Part shown: one piece after another, positions 34,418 through 43,716 of the stretch
Numbering within the stretch: the first letter of the stretch is position 1
Layout: each line of letters opens with the position of its first letter
Source of the DNA: Nostoc sp. KVJ20
Lineage (GTDB): Bacteria > Cyanobacteriota > Cyanobacteriia > Cyanobacteriales > Nostocaceae
Assembly (NCBI RefSeq): GCF_001712795.1
Contig: NZ_KV757587.1
Coordinates: forward strand, 1 to 45,120
Direction of reading: 5' to 3'
DNA: 45,120 nt
The notes under the pieces: model-generated
Databases searched by the model: none
Told to the model about the DNA's origin: nothing
Seen by the model: the letters and a program-made list of their open reading frames with translations, nothing else
Program-made: the position numbers and the translations under genes

Positions 34418-36451
34418 ATGCCTGCGCCTACTATCAATCCCACAATCACTGCTTTTCCCTTGACAGCCGTAGTCGGTCAAGAAGCAATTAAATTAGCCTT
34501 ACTGTTAGCCGCAGTTGATCCTGGTTTGGGAGGAGTAGCGATCGCAGGTCGTCGCGGTACGGCAAAATCTGTAATGGCTCGTGCTATCCACGCTCTACTA
34601 CCGCCCATTGAAGTTGTCAAAGGTTCAATCAGCAATTGTGACCCCAACCATCCAGAAGAATGGGACGATCAATTATTGGCGGAGTACGCAGATAAAAATA
34701 TTCAAGATGTTCCCGTCGAAATCATCCCTGCGCCTTTTTTGCAAATTCCTCTAGGTATCACAGAAGACCGACTCCTAGGTTCAGTGGATGTGGAAAAGTC
34801 GGTAAAACAAGGTGATACGATTTTTCAGCCCGGTTTACTCGCTACAGCCAACCGGGGTGTACTGTACGTAGATGAAATTAATTTATTAGATGACCAAATA
34901 TCAAATCAGCTTTTAACAGTATTATCTGAGGGACGCAACCAGATCGAACGGGAAGGGATTAGTTTTCAGCATCCGTGCAAATCCCTATTTATTGCGACTT
35001 ACAATCCAGAAGAAGGCGGATTACGGGAGCATTTGTTAGATAGAATTGCGATCGCACTCTCTGCTGACGGTGTACTCGGCTTAGATCAAAGAGTAGAAGC
35101 AGTAGAAGTTGCGATCGCTTATTCTAAATCTCCCCAAGACTTTCTCCAACAGTACAACGAAGATTTAGACTCCCTCAAAACCCAAATCATCTTGGCGCGG
35201 GAATGGTTGAAAGAAGTAATCATCACCCACGAACAAATTGCCTACTTAGTGGATGAAGCTATTCGTGGCGGAGTTCAGGGACATCGCGCCGAGTTATTCG
35301 CCACGCGGGTTGCCAAAGCTGCCGCGGCTTTAGAGGGACGAACAACAGTTAATGCCGAAGATTTGCGCCGTGCAGTGGAATTGGTAATTGTACCACGCGC
35401 CACGGTTGTGCAGACACCACCACCAGATCAAGCACCGCCACCCCCTCCACCGCCGCCGCAACAGAATCAAGAAGAACCCCAGGACGAATCAGAAGAGGAA
35501 CAAGAAGAACAAGAAGAACAAGAAGAAAATCAAGAACAAGAACCCCCCGATATTCCGGAAGAGTTTATCTTTGATCCAGAAGGGGTAATTCTTGATGACA
35601 GCGTGCTTTACTTTACTCAAACAGCGAAGCGGCAAGGTAAATCTGGTAGTCGAAGTATCATCTTTTCCGATGACAGGGGACGCTATATTAAGCCAATGTT
35701 ACCCAAAGGGAAAGCGCGACGCATTGCAGTAGATGCTACCTTGAGAGCTGCGGCTCCTTATCAAAAAGCACGCAGAGAAAGACAACCAGATAGAAAAGTT
35801 ATTGTCGAACAGCCCGATATTCGCTCGAAACGCCTGGTACGTAAAGCCGGAGCGTTGGTAGTATTTGTGGTAGATGCTTCTGGCTCAATGGCCCTGAATC
35901 GAATGCAATCGGCTAAAGGTGCAGTGATGCAACTGTTGACTGAAGCTTATCAAAACCGCGACCAAATAGCATTAATTCCCTTCCGAGGAGAACAAGCGGA
36001 GGTATTATTGCCTCCAACACGTTCTATTGCTTTGGCGCGTAACCGTTTGGAAAGGTTGCCCTGTGGTGGGGGTTCACCTTTAGCACATGGTTTAACTCAA
36101 GCTGTGCGCGTCGGCTTAAATGCTCAGATGAGTGGAGATATTGGGCAAGTTGTCCTTGTCGCAATCACCGATGGGCGGGGTAATATTCCTTTAGCGCGTT
36201 CTTTGGGCGAACAGCTAGAACCAGGAGAAAAGTCAGATATCAAAGGAGAATTATTAGAAATTGCTGCCAGAATCCGTTCTTTGGGGATGCAACTATTAGT
36301 AATTGATACAGAAAGTAAATTTGTGTCTACTGGCTTTGCCAAAGAATTATCGCAAACAGCAGGCGGTAAATATTATCATTTGCCGAAAGCTACAGATCAA
36401 GCTATTGCTGCTATGACCAAAGGTGCGATCGCTGATTTAAAATCTCGATAA
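34418..36451 (+). CDS. chlD: Magnesium chelatase ATPase subunit D
   Basis: A 677-residue subunit of the ChlHID complex that inserts Mg2+ into protoporphyrin IX, the first committed step of chlorophyll synthesis. The N-terminal AAA-like domain ([40 protein letters not shown]) resembles ChlI. A Pro-rich run (about 328-345) and an acidic Glu/Gln-rich linker follow. The C-terminal integrin-I/vWA domain has the MIDAS motif [13 protein letters not shown] and later [13 protein letters not shown]. Domain order and length match cyanobacterial ChlD. It is convergent with sigF and divergent from the Uma2 gene. Confidence 0.97.
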   Translation: MPAPTINPTITAFPLTAVVGQEAIKLALLLAAVDPGLGGVAIAGRRGTAKSVMARAIHALLPPIEVVKGSISNCDPNHPEEWDDQLLAEYADKNIQDVPVEIIPAPFLQIPLGITEDRLLGSVDVEKSVKQGDTIFQPGLLATANRGVLYVDEINLLDDQISNQLLTVLSEGRNQIEREGISFQHPCKSLFIATYNPEEGGLREHLLDRIAIALSADGVLGLDQRVEAVEVAIAYSKSPQDFLQQYNEDLDSLKTQIILAREWLKEVIITHEQIAYLVDEAIRGGVQGHRAELFATRVAKAAAALEGRTTVNAEDLRRAVELVIVPRATVVQTPPPDQAPPPPPPPPQQNQEEPQDESEEEQEEQEEQEENQEQEPPDIPEEFIFDPEGVILDDSVLYFTQTAKRQGKSGSRSIIFSDDRGRYIKPMLPKGKARRIAVDATLRAAAPYQKARRERQPDRKVIVEQPDIRSKRLVRKAGALVVFVVDASGSMALNRMQSAKGAVMQLLTEAYQNRDQIALIPFRGEQAEVLLPPTRSIALARNRLERLPCGGGSPLAHGLTQAVRVGLNAQMSGDIGQVVLVAITDGRGNIPLARSLGEQLEPGEKSDIKGELLEIAARIRSLGMQLLVIDTESKFVSTGFAKELSQTAGGKYYHLPKATDQAIAAMTKGAIADLKSR

Positions 36452-36512
36452 TTAGTTTATTAGTTATTTGTCAGTTGCTTTTCTACCAACCACTGACCAT
36501 TGACTAATGACA

Positions 36513-37298
36513 TCAAGATCCAGTGGGCATTACCTGCGGTTGCAAATAACAAATCAAATCTTGAATTCCCTTTTGCAGATAGCGAGTTACAGTCATTGGA
36601 CTAGTACCAATGTTTTTAGCAGCATCCTTGCGAGAAAGTTCCTTCAAGAATACCATTTCAACTGCCATGCGGGGTTTTTCTTCCAACATATTGATTGCAC
36701 CTTGGAGTTGTTGGCGTTCTTCTTCTTGTTGCAGAAGCACATGAGAACGAGGACAAGGAAGTGCTTCACCCAAGGTTATTTGGCAATCAACATAGTTAAC
36801 TGCGGTTGCATCTAAACTCAAAGGCATCCGGTTTTGAGCAGCTAATTTGGTTTCTTGCCATTCTTGCACAGATACCCGAAGTTGGCTGGCAATTTCAGCA
36901 TCCTTGGGCTGACGACCTAAAGACATTGCCAAGTCCTTGCGAATCTTTTGCCCTTCATTGTATAATTCTTGCCAACGACGGGGAATTTTTAATAGAGTAC
37001 TGCGATCGCGCAAAAAGTGCAGCATTTCACCGCGAATATATGGCACTGCAAAGGAACTAAAAGCATATCCTTGGCTAGGGTCGAAACGCTCAATAGCCCT
37101 AATCAAACCAAAATACCCAATTTGTTCTAAATCTTCATAAGGTTCATTACATTGATGGCTGAATTTATGAGCCATCTTCCGCACTAAGCCAGTATGTAAC
37201 TGTACAAGTTTATTACGAAGTTTAATAGAAGGATTCTGGTGGTACAAGTGCAATAATTCTATACCATCAGTTCGTAAAGAGGACTCACTTGTTGCCAT
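36513..37298 (-). CDS. sigF: Group 3 RNA polymerase sigma factor, SigF-like
   Basis: A 261-residue sigma factor from the ATG (MATSESSLRT) that has AAGGGA six bases upstream; an ATG two codons earlier is possible. Regions 2.1-2.4 read EPYEDLEQIGYFGLIRAIER and FSSFAVPYIRGEMLHFLRD, region 3 LKIPRRWQELYNEGQKIRKD, and region 4.2 LSRKDAAKNIGTSPMTVTRY. The sequence agrees with the cyanobacterial SigF type, which controls pilus and motility genes in Synechocystis and related functions in filamentous strains. No anti-sigma gene is adjacent. Convergent with chlD. Confidence 0.88.
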   Translation of the reverse strand: MATSESSLRTDGIELLHLYHQNPSIKLRNKLVQLHTGLVRKMAHKFSHQCNEPYEDLEQIGYFGLIRAIERFDPSQGYAFSSFAVPYIRGEMLHFLRDRSTLLKIPRRWQELYNEGQKIRKDLAMSLGRQPKDAEIASQLRVSVQEWQETKLAAQNRMPLSLDATAVNYVDCQITLGEALPCPRSHVLLQQEEERQQLQGAINMLEEKPRMAVEMVFLKELSRKDAAKNIGTSPMTVTRYLQKGIQDLICYLQPQVMPTGS

Positions 37299-37856
37299 AT
37301 ACATTCCCTTGTTGTAACTCCTATTCCTGAGAAAATGGAGTTGCGTATATTTTCTTCTAAGCTGTTATTATTTTGCTGAGTCAGGGAAGAATAAGCCATC
37401 GTCGTTTCACTGAACTTGTTAGGGGTCGAACTCCACAATTCAGTATTTGTACGCATGATTTTGCGAACCTCTCTGTTACAAGTTATTTTTGCTTTTTATA
37501 TAACTCTTGAATGGTAAATAATCTTTAGCTTTTGCAACAAAAACTAGCTATTTATGCTGAAAAATGCATGACTGACTTAATACTTATCTGTCATATTGAG
37601 TGCAATTTGATCGGCACTGAATTAATTGCAAATTTATCGAAACAGAATTCAGGGGTCAGGAGTCAGAATTCAGTATGAATTCTGTAGGAGTGGCGGATAG
37701 CGTAGCGGTAGCGAGTCCACGTTCGCTTTTAGCCGTCTTGATTCAGGAGTCAGGAGTCAGAATTCTGACTCCTGACTCCTGAATTCTGACTTCTTCTTCA
37801 AATATTGGTAAGAATAGTAATAAGCAGAACGTTTTCCTAAACAACAGTTTTTCAAT
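37299..37856. other. Spacer between sigF and the Bax-inhibitor gene
   Basis: An open frame of 65 codons (37259-37456, minus) overlaps the start of sigF by about 40 bp but looks unlike a protein. The MITE-like copy 3 fills 37634-37801. The promoters of both divergent genes must lie in the remainder. Confidence 0.6.
37634..37801 (+). mobile_element. MITE-like dispersed element, copy 3
   Basis: Starts TTATCGAAACAGAATTCAG and ends GAATTCTGACTTCTTCTTCAA. The inside carries TGGCGGATAGCGTAGCGGTA, shared with copy 1 (13866-14010), plus extra GGAGTCAGGAGTCAG repeats that pair with CTGACTCCTGACTCC. It ends 55 bp before the Bax-inhibitor gene start, so it may affect that promoter. Confidence 0.7.
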
Positions 37857-38585
37857 ATGAGCAATACCAGTAATTTTCGTGAAGCTATCCGTGAGGCTAA
37901 GTCTCATGCCCTCGTTGGCCCAAATGTGATTGCCAACGCCCTCCCCTACGTTGGTGGTGGATTGGTGCTAACAGCATTAGGAACTTACGGTGGTTTGGGA
38001 GTTATCCGTACTAACCCCGAAATATTCTTTCCCACCTTCATTGGTGCGGTGATTTTGGAATTAATTTTGTTCTTTGTTGCCCAAAATGTTGCCCAAAAAG
38101 GTAATAAGGGACTTGCACTACCCTTGTTGGCAACCTACAGCCTCTTATCTGGATATACTCTCAGTGGCTTGGTATTTGTCGCTTTGAGATCCCAAGGTGT
38201 TGGCATTCAAGGCATTGGGTTGGCTGCTCTGGGTTGCGGCGTCACTTTTATTTTCGCCCGTCAAATAGGTTCAAATCTTTCTGAACAAGATGGCATGGCT
38301 TTGACAAAAACCATCAATCTCGGCGTTATCGCCTTGGTGGTTGTCTGTCTAGCCCAATTCGGATTTGCTATGTTTGGTGTTTACACACCAAATTGGTTAG
38401 AAATCGCCATCTCCGGTTTAGGAGTATTTCTATTTGTTGGGGTTTCTGTTGTCGATTTTTATATCTTGCCCCGCACTTACAGCGATGACCAATATCTTCC
38501 TGCTGCTTTATCGATGTATTTAACTTACATCAACTTGTTCGTCTTTATCTTGCGGTTGCTAATTGCCATAAATGGCCGCGATTAA
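37857..38585 (+). CDS. Bax inhibitor-1 / YccA (TMBIM) family membrane protein
   Basis: A 242-residue protein with about seven membrane segments starting near residue 27 (ALPYVGGGLVLTALGTYGG) and ending in a short tail (RLLIAINGRD). Family hallmarks are the conserved acidic residues in VVDFYILPRTYSDDQYLPAA and the GYTLSGLVF helix. Bacterial members act as pH-sensitive calcium leak channels or as partners of FtsH (YccA in E. coli). An ftsH gene exists 6 kb away, but there is no direct link. It is followed by a strong terminator and so is a single-gene unit. Confidence 0.9.
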   Translation: MSNTSNFREAIREAKSHALVGPNVIANALPYVGGGLVLTALGTYGGLGVIRTNPEIFFPTFIGAVILELILFFVAQNVAQKGNKGLALPLLATYSLLSGYTLSGLVFVALRSQGVGIQGIGLAALGCGVTFIFARQIGSNLSEQDGMALTKTINLGVIALVVVCLAQFGFAMFGVYTPNWLEIAISGLGVFLFVGVSVVDFYILPRTYSDDQYLPAALSMYLTYINLFVFILRLLIAINGRD

Positions 38586-38624
38586 TTGTCTGTAGACACT
38601 AACAAAAGTAAAGTTTTATAAAGC

Positions 38625-38662
38625 AAAAACCGTGGTTAAATTTTCAGCAACCACGGTTTTTT
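38625..38662 (+). terminator. Intrinsic terminator after the Bax-inhibitor gene
   Basis: AAAAACCGTGGTT/AACCACGGTTTTTT, a 13-bp stem with an 11-nt loop and a T-run, 40 bp after the stop. A-rich on the other side, so it probably also ends the convergent DUF1802 transcript. Confidence 0.92.
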
Positions 38663-38692
38663 CATCGTTTTAATTGTCGAATATGTTGGTCA

Positions 38693-39292
38693 TTAGAAGG
38701 ATGGAGCATACAACTTATCGCCAACAATCTCGCGAATTGTCTCTACTAGTTGGATGTATGTGAAGTTAGATAAAACTGGTTTTGCTGCTTGTAACTGAAT
38801 TGGTTCATCTAAATCAATCCATGACTTACAGCCAGAGTATTTGGCGTAATAGGAAATTTCTTGCTCTTGGGGTAGTTTATACGTCCGCAGAAGAAGAATA
38901 TAAAGCGGTTGACGTGGTTTCCATTTGAGGCGATCGCTAATAAAATGCTCGTTCCAAATATGGAAGGGAAGCAAGGTGTTGACAATAGACTCGTCACTAA
39001 CTGGCAAAATATCCGTAATTTCAGCCCAACTGCCGATGCGAACTGTTTCAGGATGCCAGCCTGATGTCACTGGATAAACACCATTGGCATACTCAGCTTT
39101 CAGCATGAAAGCTTGTTGATGTTCATAGGTAGGGTAAAGCAAAACTTGCTTGTGGGCAACTTGGAAGTGTCCATTTCGTTCATGGATACCGCCTTTGCGG
39201 AGCAACATAATTGTTTTGCCATCTTCCAAGGCATTTACGGCCACTGCCCATTCTTTGAGGGCATGAAAAGTTGTAGTCAATTCCATCAGCAT
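38693..39292 (-). CDS. DUF1802 family protein
   Basis: A 199-residue soluble protein; an ATG two codons in is a possible alternative start. The sequence (FHALKEWAVAVNALEDGKTI, LLRKGGIHERNGHFQV, LYPTYEHQQAFMLK, WNEHFISDRLKWKPRQPLY, VLLLRTYKLP-type LYILLLRTYKLPQ) is characteristic of DUF1802, found in cyanobacteria and some other bacteria. No function is established. The GGIHER motif and conserved His/Arg residues suggest a binding or catalytic site, but that is inference. Its 3' end shares the bidirectional terminator at 38625. Confidence 0.9.
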   Translation of the reverse strand: MLMELTTTFHALKEWAVAVNALEDGKTIMLLRKGGIHERNGHFQVAHKQVLLYPTYEHQQAFMLKAEYANGVYPVTSGWHPETVRIGSWAEITDILPVSDESIVNTLLPFHIWNEHFISDRLKWKPRQPLYILLLRTYKLPQEQEISYYAKYSGCKSWIDLDEPIQLQAAKPVLSNFTYIQLVETIREIVGDKLYAPSF

Positions 39293-39370
39293 CTATTGTA
39301 ATTCTGATTTAATTTCAAGCTAAAACCAATAAAGTATGAACTGTCCAAGGGAATGAATTAGGAAGCAGTT

Positions 39371-39758
39371 ATGGAAAAGCGATGTCTACGAAGGGCTTCT
39401 CCATGAGAGGCTACGCCAACGCCTACGCTAGGTACTTCTGATGTGCAAATCACACCCATCTTGATGAGAACTTGGCAAGCTGGTAAAAGAATGTGGGTGG
39501 AAATTGAGGATGCAGACTCGATTAAAAGTATCAGAGCCTAGGGAAACTGCGTCCTATAGCCCTTCTTCATAATTGTACTCTTGCTCAGTTAGCTTTGGCG
39601 TGGTTAATTGCTCAACCCCAAACAAATGCTATCGCCGGAGCGCGTTATGTCCAACAAGCGCGAGACAACGCATTAGCCGCCCAATTGGCAGAAATTGACG
39701 CCATTGACGTACTTTTACCGACTATCTGGATGATAATCAAATTATGTGGAATTGGTGA
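39371..39758 (+). pseudogene. Decayed aldo/keto reductase
   Basis: Fragments of one aldo/keto reductase lie in order on the plus strand. A start ATGGAAAA (39371) with AGGA upstream is interrupted by a GCGATGTCTACGAAGGGCTT-type repeat (39379-39425). Then come LGTSDVQITPILMRTWQAGK (N-terminus) to about 39539, where a stop appears and the whole central barrel is missing. RPIALLHNCTLAQLALAWLI through TNAIAGARYVQQARDN follows (C-terminal part), then a frameshift near 39712 after which FTDYLDDNQIMWNW ends at the TGA at 39756. Only about 110 of some 330 residues remain, so no enzyme can be made. Confidence 0.85.
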
Positions 39759-40475
39759 CAATGCAGTTGCGTTAGCCATGCTTATCTATCCAAGATCCCT
39801 TGAACTTTCATAAAGAGAAAGTTAGGGATCAAATCTTATAGCTCTAGATTGCAAAATCTAACAAAAGGTCAACTTTAGTAAACCAAGGGTTGCAATTTAG
39901 AAGCTAAGTGCTAATTTAAATAGTAGGACACCAAAACAAAATAAAACCAAACAAAAGGGTAAATGACTTAGTGTCCCCGTGTCATCAACCCAAGCAAATT
40001 TCAGCATATCAAATGTGAGAAAAGTGGCAAAAAGCCTAATGTAGAAGGCAAAGCCAAATCCTAAAGCGGAAAAACGCAAGAATGCTGAGTTTGTTAGTTT
40101 TTCAGTCCACCTTAGTTATGAATTTTCAATTACTTAATTAGTTTAACAATTTGAAAACTGTGAACTCAAGAAAACCTGGTCAACCTCGACCAGGTTTTTG
40201 GTATTTTATTCTGATATAATTTTCTCAGTACAGCAGAGAGTGCCGAAATTAAAGCTTGAGGAGCTAGTCGTGAGATTAAAATAACATTAACAAAAGACAG
40301 TTAATGTGCCCAAAAAGCTAAAATCTTTTGGTTAGAGTACTTCAATTATTTTTGTTAGAAAAACAAGCCCACTTCTGTTGCTCGTTTTGTAAAATATAAA
40401 CTCAAATTAAGACACTGGCTAATTTTCCAGCAGGGAATAAAATAAGACAACAACGTATCCTGCGAGAAGAATTTG
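39759..40475. other. Intergenic region with an orphan terminator-like hairpin
   Basis: No convincing gene. A 60-codon hydrophobic minus-strand frame (39897-40079) lacks family features. A terminator-like hairpin lies at 40172-40200, and the promoter of the lipoprotein gene must lie downstream of it. Confidence 0.55.
40172..40200 (+). terminator. Intrinsic terminator with no annotated upstream gene
   Basis: AAACCTGGTC/GACCAGGTTT, a 10-bp stem with a 6-nt loop, followed by TTGG and T-rich DNA. Nothing intact is encoded on the plus strand for over 800 bp upstream. It may end the decayed reductase transcript or an unannotated small RNA. Confidence 0.75.
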
Positions 40476-41192
40476 ATGATGAGAGTTTATAGCTTTTTAA
40501 ATAAAATTACTACAGCGATTATTATTGCGACCCTTTCTTTCTCTTGTAAGTCTTCTGTTAGCAGCAAAACAGAACAGGCAAAAGCAACTGACAAACCAAA
40601 CTCCCAACAAAATATTGTCTATGGCGATTTAATCATTAAAGAACAATCAGATTATCTAATGATTCCCGTCACTGTTGCAGAGCAGAATGAAGATAAAGGA
40701 ATTGATTTAAAACTTTCACGTTCTTATGAAAGAAATAACCAATTGTATAACATCATCTTTTATAGGAAACAAGATGGTGAAGCTCATCTTTTATTAAATA
40801 AAAAAGCCATTATTACCTCCTTTGATTTATTGGAGGTAAAAGCAGCAAACAAGCCAACTACAAGATTTTGGTTGTATAGAATTGTTGACCAAGACACCAA
40901 TACAGATAAAAAACTCAGCAGCGAAGATGCTACTATCGGTTATCTTTCTGATTTATCAGGTAAGAACCTCCAGCAAATTACCCCAAATAATACTCGAATA
41001 ATCAGTTGGGTTGTTGTTCCAAGTCAAAATGCAATTTTCCTAAAAATTATCAAAGACTCTGATAATAATAAAAAATTTACAGCCGAAGACAAAACAAACT
41101 TTGTTAGAGTCAACCTCGATAAACCCAGTATGGGAACTGAGATTATTAGTGAGCAAATAGAGCAAGAAATTAAATCCTACGTTTTTAAATAA
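40476..41192 (+). CDS. Lipoprotein with EF-hand-like loops, unknown function
   Basis: A 238-residue protein starting at ATG 40476 (or 40479) after AGAAG. A short signal peptide ends in a lipobox LSFSC, so Cys at about residue 24 should be lipidated and the protein anchored in a membrane facing the periplasm. A low-complexity Ser/Lys/Gln linker follows. The body contains two Asp-rich loops, DQDTNTDKKLSSED and DSDNNKKFTAED, that look like EF-hand or dockerin-type calcium sites. The sequence around them (RFWLYRIVDQD, IFLKIIKDSD) suggests a duplicated unit. I recognise no named family. Its gene ends with a terminator. Confidence 0.75.
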   Translation: MMRVYSFLNKITTAIIIATLSFSCKSSVSSKTEQAKATDKPNSQQNIVYGDLIIKEQSDYLMIPVTVAEQNEDKGIDLKLSRSYERNNQLYNIIFYRKQDGEAHLLLNKKAIITSFDLLEVKAANKPTTRFWLYRIVDQDTNTDKKLSSEDATIGYLSDLSGKNLQQITPNNTRIISWVVVPSQNAIFLKIIKDSDNNKKFTAEDKTNFVRVNLDKPSMGTEIISEQIEQEIKSYVFK

Positions 41193-41225
41193 TTAAATAA
41201 GTGTTTTCAACTCTACAGGGCAAAG

Positions 41226-41253
41226 TTTAGCTGATAGTGCAGTATCAGCTAAA
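41226..41253 (+). terminator. Hairpin after the lipoprotein gene
   Basis: TTTAGCTGATA/TATCAGCTAAA, a perfect 11-bp stem with a 6-nt loop, 34 bp after the stop. The following ATCGTTTTGG is only weakly T-rich, so termination efficiency is uncertain. Confidence 0.65.
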
Positions 41254-41422
41254 ATCGTTTTGGTCTTTAGATATATCCTTTCTGCAATGCGGTGGGTTTG
41301 TTCATATCTAGATGGCCATCAACAAAAGTTTCCAAGACCTAAATGATTCCTAAAATAGAGAATGATTCGGGAATTACGTGTAATGTTAACAACATAGACC
41401 TCACTAAGCCAAATACAAGGTA

Positions 41423-41720
41423 ATGTCTGAGGAAAACTATGTAAGTAGCTTTTGGCGATCGCAAAACTTTCGTTTGGAGCCGTGGGGAAATGACTACGAG
41501 CCGCCAATTCAAATCAGCGAAGAGCTTTCATTGTCTGAAAGTGATGTTAATTTTAACAGTGGAAACTGAGAATTGGGAATGTTTTGAGTCTCCCCAGGCG
41601 CGATCGCTACCTAATCGCCTCATGGTAATTTTCTTCTACCCCCCTCTGAACGCTTACAAAGAATTATCCAGACAAATTGAGGATCTAGAAATTGGGATTA
41701 AGTATTTTTTTCAGAGATGA
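41423..41720 (+). pseudogene. Probable gene remnant, frameshifted
   Basis: An ATG at 41423, preceded by AAGG, opens a protein-like 48-codon frame (MSEENYVSSFWRSQNFRLEP, WGNDYEPPIQISEELSLSES) that stops at 41569. A second frame (VETENWECFESPQARSLPNR, LMVIFF) continues in a compatible way from about 41557 to 41720. Joined, they read like the start of one soluble protein, interrupted by a frameshift near 41550-41570 and truncated after about 41630. I cannot name the family. A pair of unrelated short genes is less likely. Confidence 0.45.
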
Positions 41721-42414
41721 GCAAAGTTTGACATAACCATCTACGCTACTTTCTCAAAACATTTTTTACTCTACCTATATATAGATTGACAAAAATACTG
41801 TGATATTAAATAGATTTGAAACTTTAAATTCTTAAATAATTCTTGAGTGATATCACTGAATCTATGCTGCCTAATACAGTTGATATATCTGTATTTATTC
41901 GGTAGCTATCACTGGTTACAAAAATCATTCCTACCCATTTCTTCTCTGGTGTCAAATATTTTTGCGTATGACAATCAAAAGTACTGCTTGTTTATCAGTG
42001 CAATTGCTGTTTTGTATTCTGTATCACAAATTATCAATTCTAGTAAAATGACCTTATCAAAGGCATTGTAGGATGTTATAATCATGAAGTATCGGACAAA
42101 TATGTTTTGCTAATTAATCTTTAAGCAGCGAAAAAATGTAATTTATGATGCTGTCAAAGTTGGTTTTGCGTATGCGAACCGTTACACCATACAGGGAAAC
42201 ATCTGAAAATATTAATTACAAAATAAAACATGATTGGTTTAGTTGTAAGTTTGTATTAAGAAGTCCATGTATAAAAATGCTATTATGACAGTTTTAGAAC
42301 TGGTTTAAGTTGTAGAATGCTACACATTTTACAGTTTAAAAATAGCTAAAATAGAATTGAGACTCTCAATCAGAGAGTAGACCTACACAGTGTTACGAAG
42401 AACTTCAATTTTGT
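41721..42414. other. AT-rich intergenic region
   Basis: No gene is supported; a 74-codon frame at 41847-42071 lacks an ATG and protein-like composition. The 150 bp before 42415 should hold the promoter and leader of the small membrane protein gene. No clear repeat or hairpin is seen. Confidence 0.55.
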
Positions 42415-42600
42415 ATGAATTCAAATAGCCAGTCTGCCAATGCCGACACATATTCCCAACGTTTGGCAGACATTGTGGGAACTGCGATCGCTCTGTTGAC
42501 TCTTGTCCTACCCGTATTTGTCATCGCCCACTATTCTTCAACTGATGTTCAAAATAACCAGCAACCCCTGATCCAAAACCTACAAGGCAGCAAAGATTGA
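42415..42600 (+). CDS. Small single-pass membrane protein
   Basis: A 61-residue protein from ATG 42415. A polar N-terminus ([20 protein letters not shown]) is followed by one membrane helix (about 21-41, [20 protein letters not shown]) and a polar Gln/Asn-rich tail. The type is that of conserved small membrane proteins in cyanobacteria. I cannot assign it to a known complex. It has its own 340-bp leader region and lies alone. Confidence 0.7.
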   Translation: MNSNSQSANADTYSQRLADIVGTAIALLTLVLPVFVIAHYSSTDVQNNQQPLIQNLQGSKD

Positions 42601-43071
42601 TAAAGCTTCCCACTAGTATTCCACCGGTAGGAAAGCTACAAAAAGAAGAAAACTGATTTTGAGACAGCCTTTGTAGATGTAGATGTCGTTCATCGGGAAT
42701 AAGCTGAATCTGTATTGTGTGACTCCAGATTTCAGTTGTCTTGACAGAATAGGGGCAGAAATCCCTCTGACAGTAATCAAGGGCAGAGGATATCCATAAA
42801 TACCCTCTTGGAAAAAGCGTTACGAATAAACTTCGTAACGCTTTTCCCATTTTTTGGAGCGAAGATGATCATTAGATTCTTCCTCCCCCGCGCAAGATCC
42901 CCCTTCTTGCCAAAGCAATGGGATATTTTTTTTAGTTGGAAGTCCCTTTCCCCGAACCCCGTGTTGTGGAATGAATACCTTGGGAAGAGATCCATATTGC
43001 CTTAAAATTCTACACGGGGAGCGAAGCTGACTGAGTGCCCCCATGATTCACTGTTATCAGAGGAGTTTTTT
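42601..43071. other. Intergenic region upstream of ppa with a long hairpin
   Basis: Contains the 42811-42847 hairpin and, downstream, an overlap of short frames on both strands with no protein-like features. GAGGAG before 43072 is the Shine-Dalgarno of ppa. Confidence 0.6.
42811..42847. repeat. Near-perfect inverted repeat
   Basis: GAAAAAGCGTTACGAA and TTCGTAACGCTTTTC pair almost perfectly around a 5-nt loop. CCCATTTTTTGG follows on the plus strand. It may end the transcript of the small membrane protein or a small RNA, or be a protein-binding site. Confidence 0.8.
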
Positions 43072-43584
43072 GTGGATTTATCTCGTATTCCTGCCCAACC
43101 GAAACCGGGTCTAATCAACGTTTTGATCGAAATTGCTGGCGGAAGTAAAAATAAATACGAATACGACAAGGAACTAGAAGCTTTTGCTCTAGACCGAGTA
43201 CTTTATTCCTCGGTAAAGTATCCTTATGATTACGGCTTTGTACCCAATACTTTAGCTGATGATGGCGATCCCCTAGATGGTATGGTCATAATTGACGAGC
43301 CGACCTTTCCAGGTTGTGTTATTGCTGCACGACCGATTGGCTTTTTGGAGATGATTGACGGTGGCGATCGCGATGAGAAAATCCTTTGTGTTCCTGACAA
43401 AGATCCACGCTACACTCAAGTAAAATCTTTGAAAGACGTAGCGCCACACCGCTTAGATGAAATTGCTGAATTTTTCCGTAGTTATAAAAATTTGGAAAAA
43501 AAGGTGACTGAAATTCTTGGTTGGCAAGATGTGGATAAGGTTGCAGCTTTAGTAGAAAAATCCGTCAAAGCTTATAGAGGATAA
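43072..43584 (+). CDS. ppa: Inorganic pyrophosphatase (family I)
   Basis: A 170-residue cytosolic enzyme splitting pyrophosphate to two phosphates, which pulls biosynthetic reactions forward. It starts at GTG 43072 with AGAGGAG seven bases before. The family I signature [11 protein letters not shown] gives Asp64, Asp66 and Asp69. [11 protein letters not shown] and [11 protein letters not shown] carry the other active-site residues, and [15 protein letters not shown] follows. The length is normal. It is followed after 130 bp by panD, with a short inverted repeat between them. Confidence 0.97.
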   Translation: MDLSRIPAQPKPGLINVLIEIAGGSKNKYEYDKELEAFALDRVLYSSVKYPYDYGFVPNTLADDGDPLDGMVIIDEPTFPGCVIAARPIGFLEMIDGGDRDEKILCVPDKDPRYTQVKSLKDVAPHRLDEIAEFFRSYKNLEKKVTEILGWQDVDKVAALVEKSVKAYRG

Positions 43585-43585
43585 T

Positions 43586-43655
43586 AGAGGAGTTAGGAGT
43601 TAGGAGTTAAGAGTTATGAATTTTTATTCCTAACTCCTCACTCCTAATTCCTCAC
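43586..43655. repeat. AGGAGTTAGGAGTTAGG inverted repeat
   Basis: TTAGGAGTTAGGAGTTAAGAG (43593-43614) is answered by CCTAACTCCTCACTCCTAATTC (43629-43650), a potential hairpin built from 7-bp repeats. It lies between ppa and panD and may weaken transcription from one to the other. Confidence 0.75.
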
Positions 43656-43716
43656 TTCACTTTGCTAACTTTCCCTTGTTACGGATTTTAAAATCTGCCA
43701 CCAACCCCAAACCAAA

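Noticed and set aside
37259..37456. 65-codon frame overlapping the start of sigF
   Set aside because: Considered as a frameshifted N-terminal part of SigF, but SigF is already full length from its own start and this sequence is not sigma-like.
39897..40079. Hydrophobic 60-codon minus-strand frame
   Set aside because: No ribosome site, no recognised family, and it lies in AT-rich intergenic DNA.
41847..42071. 74-codon plus-strand frame
   Set aside because: No ATG with ribosome site and Ile/Leu/Ser-rich composition typical of AT-rich noncoding DNA.
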